Source: Burkholderia sp. USMB20
GTDB lineage: Bacteria; Pseudomonadota; Gammaproteobacteria; Burkholderiales; Burkholderiaceae
Assembly: GCF_000949135.2 (NCBI RefSeq)
Contig: NZ_JTAN02000014.1
Coordinates: 114,656 to 178,655, forward strand
Direction: 5' to 3'
Length of the DNA stretch: 64,000 bases
Shown here: positions 55,125 to 64,000 of the stretch, one piece after another
Layout: the number at the start of each line of letters is the position of its first letter
Numbering within the stretch: the first letter of the stretch is position 1
The notes under the pieces: model-generated
The model's database searches: none
What the model was told of the DNA's origin: nothing
Seen by the model: only the letters and a program-made list of their open reading frames with translations
Program-made: the position numbers and the translations under genes

Positions 55125-55559
55125 ATGTTCCGGCACATCCTCGTTCCAACCGACGGTTCCGAACTGTCGCAGAAGGCGATCGACGGCGCGATCGACCTGG
55201 CGCGCGCGGTCGGCGCGCGGGTCACGGCCTATGCGTGCCTGCCGCAGTATCCGTACTCGCCGTTTTCCGAAGTGATCATCGAGCCGCCCGCCGATTTCCG
55301 CGCGCGCAGCGAGCGCGAGGCGCGCGCGCACCTGGACGACGTGCAGGCAGCCGCGAAGGCGGCCGGCGTCGATTGCGACAGCTGGACGAGCGTGCATCCG
55401 TCGCCGTACCTCGGCATCATCGAGGCGGCCGAACGTGGCGGCTGCGACGTGATCTTCATGGCGTCCCACGGACGCCGCGGGCTCGGCAGCCTGCTGATCG
55501 GCAGCGAAACGCAGCGCGTGCTGACCCATACGAAAATTCCGGTGATCGTCTATCGATAG
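55125..55559 (+). CDS. Universal stress protein (UspA family)
   Basis: The 144-aa protein begins MFRHILVPTDGSELSQKAI and has the nucleotide-binding ASHGRRGLGSLLIGSETQRVL and TKIPVIVYR end, i.e. the ATP-binding UspA subgroup. GGAGGG lies before the ATG. It stands between LysR and aceA and is probably induced under stress or stationary phase. Confidence 0.92.
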   Translation: MFRHILVPTDGSELSQKAIDGAIDLARAVGARVTAYACLPQYPYSPFSEVIIEPPADFRARSEREARAHLDDVQAAAKAAGVDCDSWTSVHPSPYLGIIEAAERGGCDVIFMASHGRRGLGSLLIGSETQRVLTHTKIPVIVYR

Positions 55560-55612
55560 ACGCGGCGCCCGTCGTTCGTAGCCGCCCGGGCGACAGCACG
55601 GCGGTGCCGCTG

Positions 55613-55644
55613 AAAAAAGGGCGCGCCGGACGAAGCCGGCGCGC
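55613..55644 (-). terminator. Terminator of aceA
   Basis: GCGCGCCGG / CCGGCGCGC with loop ACGAAG is preceded by six A on the plus strand, giving a U-run for minus-strand transcripts. It lies 144 bases after the aceA stop codon. Confidence 0.78.
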
Positions 55645-55788
55645 GTCGTTGCTGGCGGCCACTGGCCGCGCGCGACCGGTCGCGCGACGTCGATCGCGCG
55701 CCAGCCGTCTCCTCCCTGATTGTTGTCCGGTGCCGCCGATGCCGCGCCGTCGCGTGACGGGCCGGCATCGGCGTGACGCTTGCGCGCG

Positions 55789-57096
<1,308 letters not shown>

Positions 57097-57360
57097 GATG
57101 AGCTCCTTGATGCGGTGTGTTGCCAGATCGGTCGAATCGGACGGTGCTGATGCTGTTCTCGAAGCGGGGCGCGGTGCGTGCCGCTTTGAGAAGTCTTGTA
57201 TAAGAGTCTAGGCAAACCGATCCGAGTGAAACAGGGGCTATACCAGGAAGTTTGAAACTTTTTAATCGTTGTTAATCAATAACTTGTGTTTTGTGTTTCG
57301 CAATGAGAAACGATTTTTCCCATCTCGCAATTGTAAGGTTGTGCCGCGCAGCATGATTTT

Positions 57361-59013
57361 TTACGACGCAAAAAAATTTTCCGCATCGTGAAATTTGGCG
57401 CGGGACGAAAAAAAACCGGCGCGGTGCGCCGGTTTGCCGGATGGGCGGGCGGCACGGGGCGCCGGGGCGTGCTTACGACGCCGAATTGCTGCGACGCGGG
57501 CCGCCGCTGCGCTGGCCGTCGCGACGCGGGCCGCCGTCACGGCTGCCGCCGGCTTGCCGCTCCAGCCGCCGCCATTGCCGCCGCCGTAGCTGCGGCCGTT
57601 GCCGCCATGACCGCCGCCCGGCTTGCCGCCGAAACGACGACCGCCGTTACCGCCGCCCGGACGGCCGCGGCCGCCGGTGCCGCGATCGTTGCGCGGGGGT
57701 GCCTTGCGGGGCTCGAAGCCTTCGATCACGTTGACCGGCAGCGGCGAGCGCACGAAGCGCTCGATGCGCTTGAGCGCGCCTTGCTCGGCGTGGTGCACGA
57801 GGCTCACCGCGGTGCCCGAACGGCCGGCACGGCCCGTACGGCCGATACGGTGCACGTAGTCTTCCGCGAACTTTGGCAGGTCGTAGTTGAACACGTGCGT
57901 GATGCCCGGGATGTCGATGCCGCGGGCTGCGACGTCGGTCGCGACCAGCACGCGCACACGGCGCTCGCGCAGCGCACGGATCGTGCGGTTGCGCGCGCCC
58001 TGCGGCAGGTCACCGTGCAGCGCGGCCGATTCGAAGCCGGCGTCGGCGAGACGGCCGGCGAGCTGGTCGGCATCGATCTTGGTCGCCGTGAAGATGATCG
58101 CCTGGTCGAGCGCGTCGTCGCGCAGCAGGTGATCGAGCAGGCGGTCCTTGTGGTCGCGGTCGTCGACGTAATGCACGGTCTGAGCGATGTTCGCGCGCGA
58201 CTCGAGGCGCTGCTGGATCTCGATGCGTTCCGGATCCTTCAGCAGGCGGCTCGTCAGCGAACCGATCTTGCCGTCGAGCGTGGCCGAGAACAGCATCGTC
58301 TGGCGCGACTCGGGCGTCGCGGCGACGATCGTCTCGATGTCTTCGATGAAGCCCATGTCGAGCATGCGGTCGGCTTCGTCGAGCACGAGCATCTTCAGTT
58401 CGGACAGGTCGATGCGGCCGCGCTCGAGGTGATCGAGCAGACGGCCCGGCGTGGCGACCAGGATCTCGGGGTTCTTCGCGAGCAGCATCAGCTGCTGGCC
58501 GTAGGCGACGCCGCCGAGGATGCTGACCGTGCGCAGGCGCTTCAGGTGCTTGCCATAGGTCGACGCGGCCGTGGTGACCTGCATCGCGAGTTCACGGGTC
58601 GGCGTCAGCACGAGCAGGCCCGGGCGGGCGACGGGCTGCGGGCGGCGCGCACGGCGGTCGCCCTGGTTCGGTTCGCGCGGCGCGCGCGGTTGCTGCGCCT
58701 GCGCCTTCTGGAGCTGCGCGAAACGTTCGATCGCGGGCAGCATGAATGCGGCCGTCTTGCCCGAACCGGTCGGGCTCGACACCAGCAGGTCCCGACCGGC
58801 GATGCCGGCCGGAATCGCGCGCTGCTGGACCGGCGTCGGCTTGGCGTAGCCGGCGGCCTGCAGCGCGGAGACGATCTCCGGCGACAACCCGAGCGACGCG
58901 AAAGTCGGCTCGTCCGACGCCGGTTCGACCGCGGCCGGTGCGGCGGCGTTCTCGAGACCGAGCGCCTGGTCGGCGATCGCGTTGAGCGGGCTGGAGTTGA
59001 TGCTCGAAGTCAT
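57361..59013 (-). CDS. rhlE: DEAD-box RNA helicase RhlE, with frameshifted C-terminal tail
   Basis: The 550-aa frame has Q-motif, Walker [19 protein letters not shown] ([14 protein letters not shown]), SAT, and [10 protein letters not shown] motifs. It acts in RNA and ribosome metabolism. After the Gly-rich tail ([12 protein letters not shown]) the frame becomes atypical and runs on to 57,361, through an intrinsic terminator at 57,405-57,437. In the adjacent frame, the tail reads [20 protein letters not shown] and ends SNSAS at the stop 57,473. So the ancestral gene is likely 57,473-59,013 and one base was gained or lost. Confidence 0.93.
   Translation of the reverse strand: MTSSINSSPLNAIADQALGLENAAAPAAVEPASDEPTFASLGLSPEIVSALQAAGYAKPTPVQQRAIPAGIAGRDLLVSSPTGSGKTAAFMLPAIERFAQLQKAQAQQPRAPREPNQGDRRARRPQPVARPGLLVLTPTRELAMQVTTAASTYGKHLKRLRTVSILGGVAYGQQLMLLAKNPEILVATPGRLLDHLERGRIDLSELKMLVLDEADRMLDMGFIEDIETIVAATPESRQTMLFSATLDGKIGSLTSRLLKDPERIEIQQRLESRANIAQTVHYVDDRDHKDRLLDHLLRDDALDQAIIFTATKIDADQLAGRLADAGFESAALHGDLPQGARNRTIRALRERRVRVLVATDVAARGIDIPGITHVFNYDLPKFAEDYVHRIGRTGRAGRSGTAVSLVHHAEQGALKRIERFVRSPLPVNVIEGFEPRKAPPRNDRGTGGRGRPGGGNGGRRFGGKPGGGHGGNGRSYGGGNGGGWSGKPAAAVTAARVATASAAAARVAAIRRRKHAPAPRAARPSGKPAHRAGFFSSRAKFHDAENFFAS
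57405..57437 (-). terminator. Terminator of rhlE
   Basis: AAACCGGCGC / GCGCCGGTTT (57,413-57,422 and 57,426-57,435) with loop GGT is preceded by a run of eight A (plus strand), giving a strong minus-strand terminator. It lies inside the extended rhlE frame. Confidence 0.88.
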
Positions 59014-59381
59014 AACAATCCTTGAAACACAGTGGGTGAAACGTCGGCGCCAATCGCGCATACCCAAGTCGTCGGATTCAGCGAGCAAATCGGGAAACGG
59101 GTGCAATCCGCCGAACCGTCGGCGGATGAGGCATTAGAAGCTGTTTTGGGTGCGGCGCGCTTCTGGAGCGGGGGCCGCCAGCCTAGTTGACGACCGCGAG
59201 GGTCGAAGCAGGAGGGGACAGGTTCTAAACCGGATTGGAGCTTAACGCTACGAGGCGTCGGGCCGGAACGGCTTGCGAGCCGAGCGCGGGAGGTGACGCA
59301 GCCAGCATTATAGAGATATTTGCTGCGCTGCGCCACTGATTTGATTGCCTATTGATTGCCTGTCGCGGCAGGCGGGACAGA
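59014..59381. other. Region upstream of rhlE
   Basis: These 368 bases contain the rhlE promoter and leader on the minus strand. No gene is seen. Long untranslated leaders are common for cold-inducible RNA helicase genes, but no defined motif is visible here. Confidence 0.4.
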
Positions 59382-59651
59382 TCAGGACGCCGTGCCGTTC
59401 TTCAGCGATTCGACGAGTTCGATGTATTGCTGCTTCGCCGCATCCTGGGTCGTGCCTTTCAGCGCTTCCCACGCGTCGTACTTGTACTTGCCGACGATGT
59501 CGGTGAAGCCCGGCTTGTCGCCGTGCGCGTCGCCGTCGGTCGCCTGCTTGAAGAGCGCATACAGGCGCAGCAGCGTCAGGTTGCCCGGTCGCTCGGTCAG
59601 TTGCTTGACGTCGACCTGGGCCTGGTCGAATTGGGCGGTGAGTTCGCTCAT
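59382..59651 (-). CDS. Acyl-CoA-binding protein
   Basis: The 89-aa protein matches ACBP: a four-helix fold with LLRLYALFKQATDGDAHGDKP and KYKYDAWEALKGTTQDAAKQQYIELVESL. It buffers and transports acyl-CoA esters in the cytoplasm. The gene is followed by rhlE in the same direction after a long gap and divergent from tsaB. Confidence 0.95.
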   Translation of the reverse strand: MSELTAQFDQAQVDVKQLTERPGNLTLLRLYALFKQATDGDAHGDKPGFTDIVGKYKYDAWEALKGTTQDAAKQQYIELVESLKNGTAS

Positions 59652-59807
59652 CGTGTGTCTCCGTAAGGGTTTCAGGTCGGGCGATCTTAACAAGCGCCGC
59701 GCCGCGCGGGGTCGAGCGATCCTTCCAAACCGCCGGCCGCGCGGCGCGCGCATCGCGATCGGGTCCGATCGCCCGTGGGAGCGGGGCGCCGCATTACAAT
59801 GTCGGCC

Positions 59808-60566
59808 ATGACGCAAACAGTGCTCCTCGCCATCGATACGTCGACCGAATACTGCTCGGTCGCGCTGCTGCGCTCGGCTTTCGCCGATGACGCCGTTTCC
59901 ACCCCGCAAACCTGGGTCCGCCACGAGCTGACGGGCGCCGTGTCGAGCACGCGCGTGCTGCCGGCCATCCAGGAGCTCTTCGCCGAATCGGGCCTCACGT
60001 TCGCCGATTGCGACGCGATCGCGTTCGGCGCGGGCCCCGGCTCGTTCACCGGGCTGCGCACCGCGACCGGCATTACGCAGGGGCTCGCGTTCGGGCGCGG
60101 GCTGCCGGTCGTGCCGGTCAGCACGCTGCTCGCGTGCGCCGAGCACGCGCGGCTGCGCGCACCCGGCACGACGCGCGTGCTGGCCGCGCTCGACGCGCGG
60201 ATGGACGAAGCGTACTGGGCCGACTTCGCATGGGACGAGCAGGCGGGCGACTGGCGCACGCTGCATCCGGCGTCGCTCGATGCACCGGGCGCCGTCGGCG
60301 TGCCCGACGCGCCGTTTACGCTCGCGGGCAACGCGGCCGCCGCGTTCGGCGCGCAACTGCCGGCCGCGGCGGCCGCGGCCGTGATCGACGGCGATGCGCT
60401 GCCGCATGCGCTGGCGGTCGCGCATGCCGGGCTGCGGGCGTTCCGCGCCGGCCGGACGGTGCCGGCCGACCAGGCCGCACCCGAATACGTGCGCGACAAG
60501 GTCGCGCAGACCACCGCCGAACGCATGGCCGCGCGTGCCGCGCAGACGGACGGAGCAAAAGGATGA
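59808..60566 (+). CDS. tsaB: tRNA threonylcarbamoyladenosine biosynthesis protein TsaB
   Basis: The 252-aa protein has the ASKHA-type start [17 protein letters not shown] and [25 protein letters not shown]. With TsaD and TsaE it makes t6A37 in tRNAs reading ANN codons. An ATG nine bases upstream is a possible start. The stop overlaps the rimI start (ATGA). Confidence 0.95.
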   Translation: MTQTVLLAIDTSTEYCSVALLRSAFADDAVSTPQTWVRHELTGAVSSTRVLPAIQELFAESGLTFADCDAIAFGAGPGSFTGLRTATGITQGLAFGRGLPVVPVSTLLACAEHARLRAPGTTRVLAALDARMDEAYWADFAWDEQAGDWRTLHPASLDAPGAVGVPDAPFTLAGNAAAAFGAQLPAAAAAAVIDGDALPHALAVAHAGLRAFRAGRTVPADQAAPEYVRDKVAQTTAERMAARAAQTDGAKG

Positions 60567-61063
60567 CGGGCGTCCTGTTGAGCGACCGCTATTTGTCGCC
60601 GATGACCGACACCGATCTCGACGAGGTCGTCGCGATCGAGCAGGTCGCGTACGAATTCCCGTGGAGCCGCGGCAATTTCCAGGATTCGTTGCGCAACGGC
60701 TATTTCGGCGTGTGCCTGCGGCACGTGACGGGCGCGCTCGTCGGCTATTGCGTGCTGATGCCGGTGATCGACGAAATGCACCTGCTGAACCTGTGCGTCG
60801 CGCCGGCCGCCCAGCAGTCGGGCGCGGGCCTCGCGCTGCTGCGCGAAGCCGTGCGCATCTCGCGCGCGGAGGGGCTCGACGGCGTGCTGCTCGAGGTGCG
60901 GCCGTCCAATCCGCGGGCGATCCATCTGTACGAGCGCTTCGGCTTCGTGACGATCGGCCGGCGCAAAAACTACTATCCGGCGCGGCATCGCAGCCGGGAG
61001 GACGCGATCGTGATGCGTCTGACGCTGAACAAGGACGAAGGGGACGCGCATGGCGTGGGCTGA
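60563..61063 (+). CDS. rimI: Ribosomal protein S18-alanine N-acetyltransferase
   Basis: The 166-aa GNAT enzyme has [20 protein letters not shown] and the RimI block [19 protein letters not shown] followed by GRRKNYYP and EDAIVM. It acetylates the N-terminus of S18. The order tsaB-rimI is widely conserved. The gene overlaps the next by 14 bases. Confidence 0.93.
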   Translation: MTGVLLSDRYLSPMTDTDLDEVVAIEQVAYEFPWSRGNFQDSLRNGYFGVCLRHVTGALVGYCVLMPVIDEMHLLNLCVAPAAQQSGAGLALLREAVRISRAEGLDGVLLEVRPSNPRAIHLYERFGFVTIGRRKNYYPARHRSREDAIVMRLTLNKDEGDAHGVG

Positions 61064-62159
61064 AGCAGCGCTCGAGGAAATGGGGCTCGCGCAGATCTGG
61101 GTGCGGCGCGGCTCGCGCGCGGAAGGCGCCGAAGCGGGTGGCGCGGGGGCCGGGCCGGTTGGCGTGCCGGGCGCGGCGGACGATGCGTCCGCCGTTGCGG
61201 CCGCAACCGTTGCGCCCGCGTCGCGGCCGACGTCGGAGCAGTCGCGTGACACGCAGGCGCCTGCACGCGTGTTCCCGCGCGGCGATATGCCGCTGGCGGA
61301 TACGCCGCCCGCTGGGGGCGCCGCGCGCTCCGCGCCACCGGCTGCGGAAACGGGTAGCGGCGCGCGTGCCGCGATCGACGAAACGGGCGGCGGCGCGCGT
61401 GCCGCGATCGACGACGATCGCGCGTCCGCCGGGCCGGCGTCGTCCCCGGCCGCCGCCGCCGCGGACGACCTGCCGCCGCTCACCGAAGACGATTTCGCGT
61501 GGTTCGACGCGGCGCCGCCCGGCGATCCGCTGCCGCCGGCCGAAGCGCGTCCTGCTGCAACGCCGGTCGCGATGCTCGACTGGGATGCGCTCGCCGCACG
61601 CGTCGCCGGCTGCACGAGCTGCCGCCTGTGCGAGAAGCGCACCAATACCGTGTTCGGTGTCGGCGATCGGGAAGCGGACTGGATGCTGATCGGCGAAGCG
61701 CCGGGCGAGAACGAGGACAGGCAGGGCGAGCCGTTCGTCGGCCAGGCCGGCAAGCTGCTCGACAACATGCTGCAGTCGCTCGCGCTCAAGCGCGGCGACA
61801 ACGTCTACATCGCCAACGTGATCAAGTGCCGCCCGCCCGGCAACCGCAATCCGGAACCGGACGAGGTCGCGCGCTGCGAGCCGTACCTGCAGCGCCAGGT
61901 CGCGCTCGTGAAGCCGAAGCTGATCGTCGCGCTCGGCCGCTTCGCCGCGCAGACGCTGCTGAAGACGGACGCGAGCATCGCATCGCTGCGCGGCCGCGTG
62001 CACACGTACGAAGGCGTGCCGGTGATCGTCACCTACCACCCGGCGTACCTGCTGCGCAGCCTGCAGGACAAGTCGAAGGCGTGGGCCGACCTGTGCCTGG
62101 CGCGCGATACGTTCAAGCGGGCGGAGGGCGCCGCCGCGCACGGGCCGGCCGGACAATGA
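61050..62159 (+). CDS. Uracil-DNA glycosylase, family 4
   Basis: The 369-aa product has about 185 N-terminal residues of alanine/proline-rich low complexity, including the near-repeat [12 protein letters not shown] / [12 protein letters not shown], and then the family 4 [19 protein letters not shown] with Fe-S cysteines, [20 protein letters not shown] (motif A) and [10 protein letters not shown] (motif B). It removes uracil from DNA. The long N-terminal linker is atypical outside this group of bacteria. Operon with rimI and DUF1853. Confidence 0.93.
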   Translation: MAWAEAALEEMGLAQIWVRRGSRAEGAEAGGAGAGPVGVPGAADDASAVAAATVAPASRPTSEQSRDTQAPARVFPRGDMPLADTPPAGGAARSAPPAAETGSGARAAIDETGGGARAAIDDDRASAGPASSPAAAAADDLPPLTEDDFAWFDAAPPGDPLPPAEARPAATPVAMLDWDALAARVAGCTSCRLCEKRTNTVFGVGDREADWMLIGEAPGENEDRQGEPFVGQAGKLLDNMLQSLALKRGDNVYIANVIKCRPPGNRNPEPDEVARCEPYLQRQVALVKPKLIVALGRFAAQTLLKTDASIASLRGRVHTYEGVPVIVTYHPAYLLRSLQDKSKAWADLCLARDTFKRAEGAAAHGPAGQ

Positions 62160-63115
62160 CGCGCGGCGCGGCGGTCGCGTTCGTCGATACGCTGCACGAT
62201 GCCGCGGTCCGCGATCTGGGCTGGCTCCTCGCGAGCCCGAGCCTGCTCACTGCCGCGCCCGGCGCGCCGCTCGCGCATCCGTGGGCGGATGCGGTCGAGC
62301 GGGTGGCCGTCGAAGCGTGGCTCGTCGCGCTCGATGCCGCGCCCGAGCCGCTGCACCGCGCGCTCGACGGGCTGCGGCCCGTGCGACTCGGCCGTTATGC
62401 CGAATGCCTGCTCGAGTATTTCCTCACGCACGGGCCGTCGCTGCGGCTCGTCGCCGCCAACCTGCCGCTGCGCAGCAACGGCAAGACGCTCGGCGAGGTC
62501 GATTTCCTCGTCGATGCGCCGGGCGGGCTGCGCCTGCACTGGGAACTCGCGGTCAAGTGCTATCTGTGCGCGCCGGTCGACGGCGACGCGTCGCTCGCGG
62601 ATTTCGTCGGGCCGAATCTCGTCGACCGCCTCGACCGCAAGCGCAGCCGGCTGCTCGAGCATCAGCTGCGGCTGAGCGATCGCCACGGGTTCGCGCTGCT
62701 GGGCTACGGCGCGCCGTCCGATGCGCAGATGTTCATCAAGGGCTGGCTGTTCTATCCGCACGGCGTGCCGCTGCCGCCGGTGGCCGCGGAAATTGCGGCC
62801 GATCATCCGCGCGGGTTCTGGCTCACGCACGCGCAGTGGCCGGCGTGGGCCACCGCGCAGCCCGACGGTGCGGCGTGGAACGTGCTGCCGCGGCTCGCAT
62901 GGCTCGCGCCGCGGCGGGTGGCGGCCGACGCCGCGCCCGAACCGCTGGCGCGTTCGCTCGAGTTGCCGTCCGCTTTGACGGCGCGCCAGGCGCCCGCGCT
63001 GATCGGCGTCCATCGACAGGACGGCAACGGCGTATGGCGGGAGACGGCGCGCGGTTTCATCGTGCCGGACGACTGGCCCGCGCGTGCGCAGGCGTTCGCT
63101 GCCCAGGACCACTGA
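62156..63115 (+). CDS. DUF1853 family protein
   Basis: The 319-aa protein has the DUF1853 sequence: RDLGWLLASPSLL, RLGRYAECLLEYFL, SNGKTLGEVDFLVD and LHWELAVKCYL, a PD-(D/E)xK-like pattern (E...D...E.K) that suggests a nuclease-like fold. The function is unknown. It starts in an ATGA overlap with the glycosylase, so a link to DNA repair is possible. Confidence 0.85.
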   Translation: MTRGAAVAFVDTLHDAAVRDLGWLLASPSLLTAAPGAPLAHPWADAVERVAVEAWLVALDAAPEPLHRALDGLRPVRLGRYAECLLEYFLTHGPSLRLVAANLPLRSNGKTLGEVDFLVDAPGGLRLHWELAVKCYLCAPVDGDASLADFVGPNLVDRLDRKRSRLLEHQLRLSDRHGFALLGYGAPSDAQMFIKGWLFYPHGVPLPPVAAEIAADHPRGFWLTHAQWPAWATAQPDGAAWNVLPRLAWLAPRRVAADAAPEPLARSLELPSALTARQAPALIGVHRQDGNGVWRETARGFIVPDDWPARAQAFAAQDH

Positions 63116-63133
63116 CGCCGCGTCAGCCGGCGC

Positions 63134-63943
63134 TTACCACCAGCGATGGAAGTGATGGACGGGGCCGACGCCGTGGCCGACGTCGAGCTGGCCGCTCGCG
63201 GCGATCGCGCCGGTCAGGTAGACCTTCGCTTCGCGCACCGCGCTGTCGAGATCGGGCCGCTGCGGCAGCAGCGCGGCGATCGCCGACGACAGCGTGCAGC
63301 CCGTGCCGTGCGTGTTGCTGACCGGCACGCGCGTGCCGTCGAACCGCACCGCATGCGCCGCATCGACGAGCCAGTCGGGGCTTGCGGCCGCGTCGGGCAG
63401 GTGGCCGCCCTTCATCAGCACGGCGCGCGCGCCGGTCTTCAGCAGTGCCTGGCCTTGCCGGACCATGTCGTCTTCGGTCATCGCGGGCGTGTCGCCGAGC
63501 AGGGCGGCCGCTTCGGGCAGGTTCGGCGTGACGACGGTCGCGAGCGGCAGCAGCGCGTCGCGCAACGCGTCGACCGCATCGGGCGCGAGCAGCGCGTGCG
63601 AACTCTTCGAAATCATCACCGTATCGAGCACGACGAAGCGCGGCGCATGGCGCCGCAGCGCGTCGGCGACCGCGTGCACGATCGCCGCGTTCGCGAGCAT
63701 GCCGATCTTGACCGCGTCGATGCGGATGTCGTCGAACACCGCGTCGAGCTGCGCGGTCACGAACGCGGCGTCCGGCGCGTGCACGCCGGTCACGCCGCGC
63801 GTGTTCTGCGCGGTCAGCGCGGTGATCACGCTCGCGCCGTACGCGCCGAGCGCGGAGAAGGTCTTGAGATCGGCCTGGATGCCCGCGCCGCCGCCCGAGT
63901 CGGAGCCGGCGATCGTCAGGACGTTGGGTATCGGGTGCGTCAT
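63134..63943 (-). CDS. thiD: Hydroxymethylpyrimidine/phosphomethylpyrimidine kinase
   Basis: The 269-aa ribokinase-fold enzyme phosphorylates HMP and HMP-P in thiamine biosynthesis. Motifs: [23 protein letters not shown] at the start, [24 protein letters not shown], and [17 protein letters not shown] with the catalytic base. It is convergent with the DUF1853 gene. Confidence 0.96.
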   Translation of the reverse strand: MTHPIPNVLTIAGSDSGGGAGIQADLKTFSALGAYGASVITALTAQNTRGVTGVHAPDAAFVTAQLDAVFDDIRIDAVKIGMLANAAIVHAVADALRRHAPRFVVLDTVMISKSSHALLAPDAVDALRDALLPLATVVTPNLPEAAALLGDTPAMTEDDMVRQGQALLKTGARAVLMKGGHLPDAAASPDWLVDAAHAVRFDGTRVPVSNTHGTGCTLSSAIAALLPQRPDLDSAVREAKVYLTGAIAASGQLDVGHGVGPVHHFHRWW

Positions 63944-64000
63944 GATGGCAAGGCGCCGGTTCGAAGACCGGCGCCGACGGACGGAAACAGGAAGTGTAGC

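Noticed and set aside
59382-62156. Very long minus-strand frame spanning tsaB, rimI and UDG
   Set aside because: Only its last 270 bases (the acyl-CoA-binding protein) are real. The rest is an antisense shadow of three well-supported plus-strand genes.

Overview
The window is a piece of a high-GC betaproteobacterial chromosome. Protein content, codon use, and the neighbourhood tig-clpP-clpX-lon, aceA/aceB, rhlE, tsaB-rimI and thiD all fit Burkholderia, most likely the B. cepacia complex. The genus is inferred from recognised families and gene order; no database search was run.

Bases 1 to about 33,700 are the late half of a siphovirus-type (lambda/HK97-like) prophage. No integrase, repressor or replication gene is present, so the prophage must extend left of base 1. 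Its right end is marked by a sequence that looks like the 3' end of a tRNA gene (33,675-33,699), a typical attR. The order is: HNH endonuclease, small and large terminase, portal, ClpP-type prohead protease and HK97-fold capsid; head-tail connectors; tail tube, tail chaperones (G and G-T, joined by a clear -1 frameshift site A AAA AAC at 9,944-9,950) and tape measure; the minor tail proteins M, L, K and I and a giant J tip protein; then holin, SAR endolysin, Rz and nested Rz1. A two-gene insert (tail fibre plus coiled-coil protein) separates M from L.

From 26.5 to 33.5 kb, after a lysis-cassette terminator, lies an accessory ('moron') region. It holds a multi-pass membrane protein, a zinc-ribbon protein with a HEPN-type RNAIAH motif, an AT-rich AbiGi-like gene, a small minus-strand gene, a secreted protein, an SRAP (YedK/HMCES-like) protein, and two more proteins with HEPN-type motifs (RNNLCH and RHILAH). 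This is the best place in the window for undescribed biology; anti-phage defence is the leading inference and is untested.

Host genes follow. At 33.8-40.8 kb there is a small membrane protein, a deacetylase-MFS-porin cluster with a divergent LuxR-type regulator, a ketopantoate reductase-like gene, and MarR and glycerate kinase genes. At 42.4-48.6 kb is the protein-quality-control cluster tig, clpP, clpX, lon, each unit bounded by hairpins. Then come tRNA-Val(UAC), tRNA-Asp(GUC) and a duplicated tRNA-Asp 3' fragment, then GNAT, AraC and gamma-glutamylcyclotransferase-like genes. The glyoxylate shunt genes aceB and aceA flank a HAD dehalogenase, a LysR regulator and a universal stress protein. 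The window ends with rhlE (apparently frameshifted in its C-terminal tail), an acyl-CoA-binding protein, the translationally coupled set tsaB-rimI-family 4 UDG-DUF1853, and thiD.
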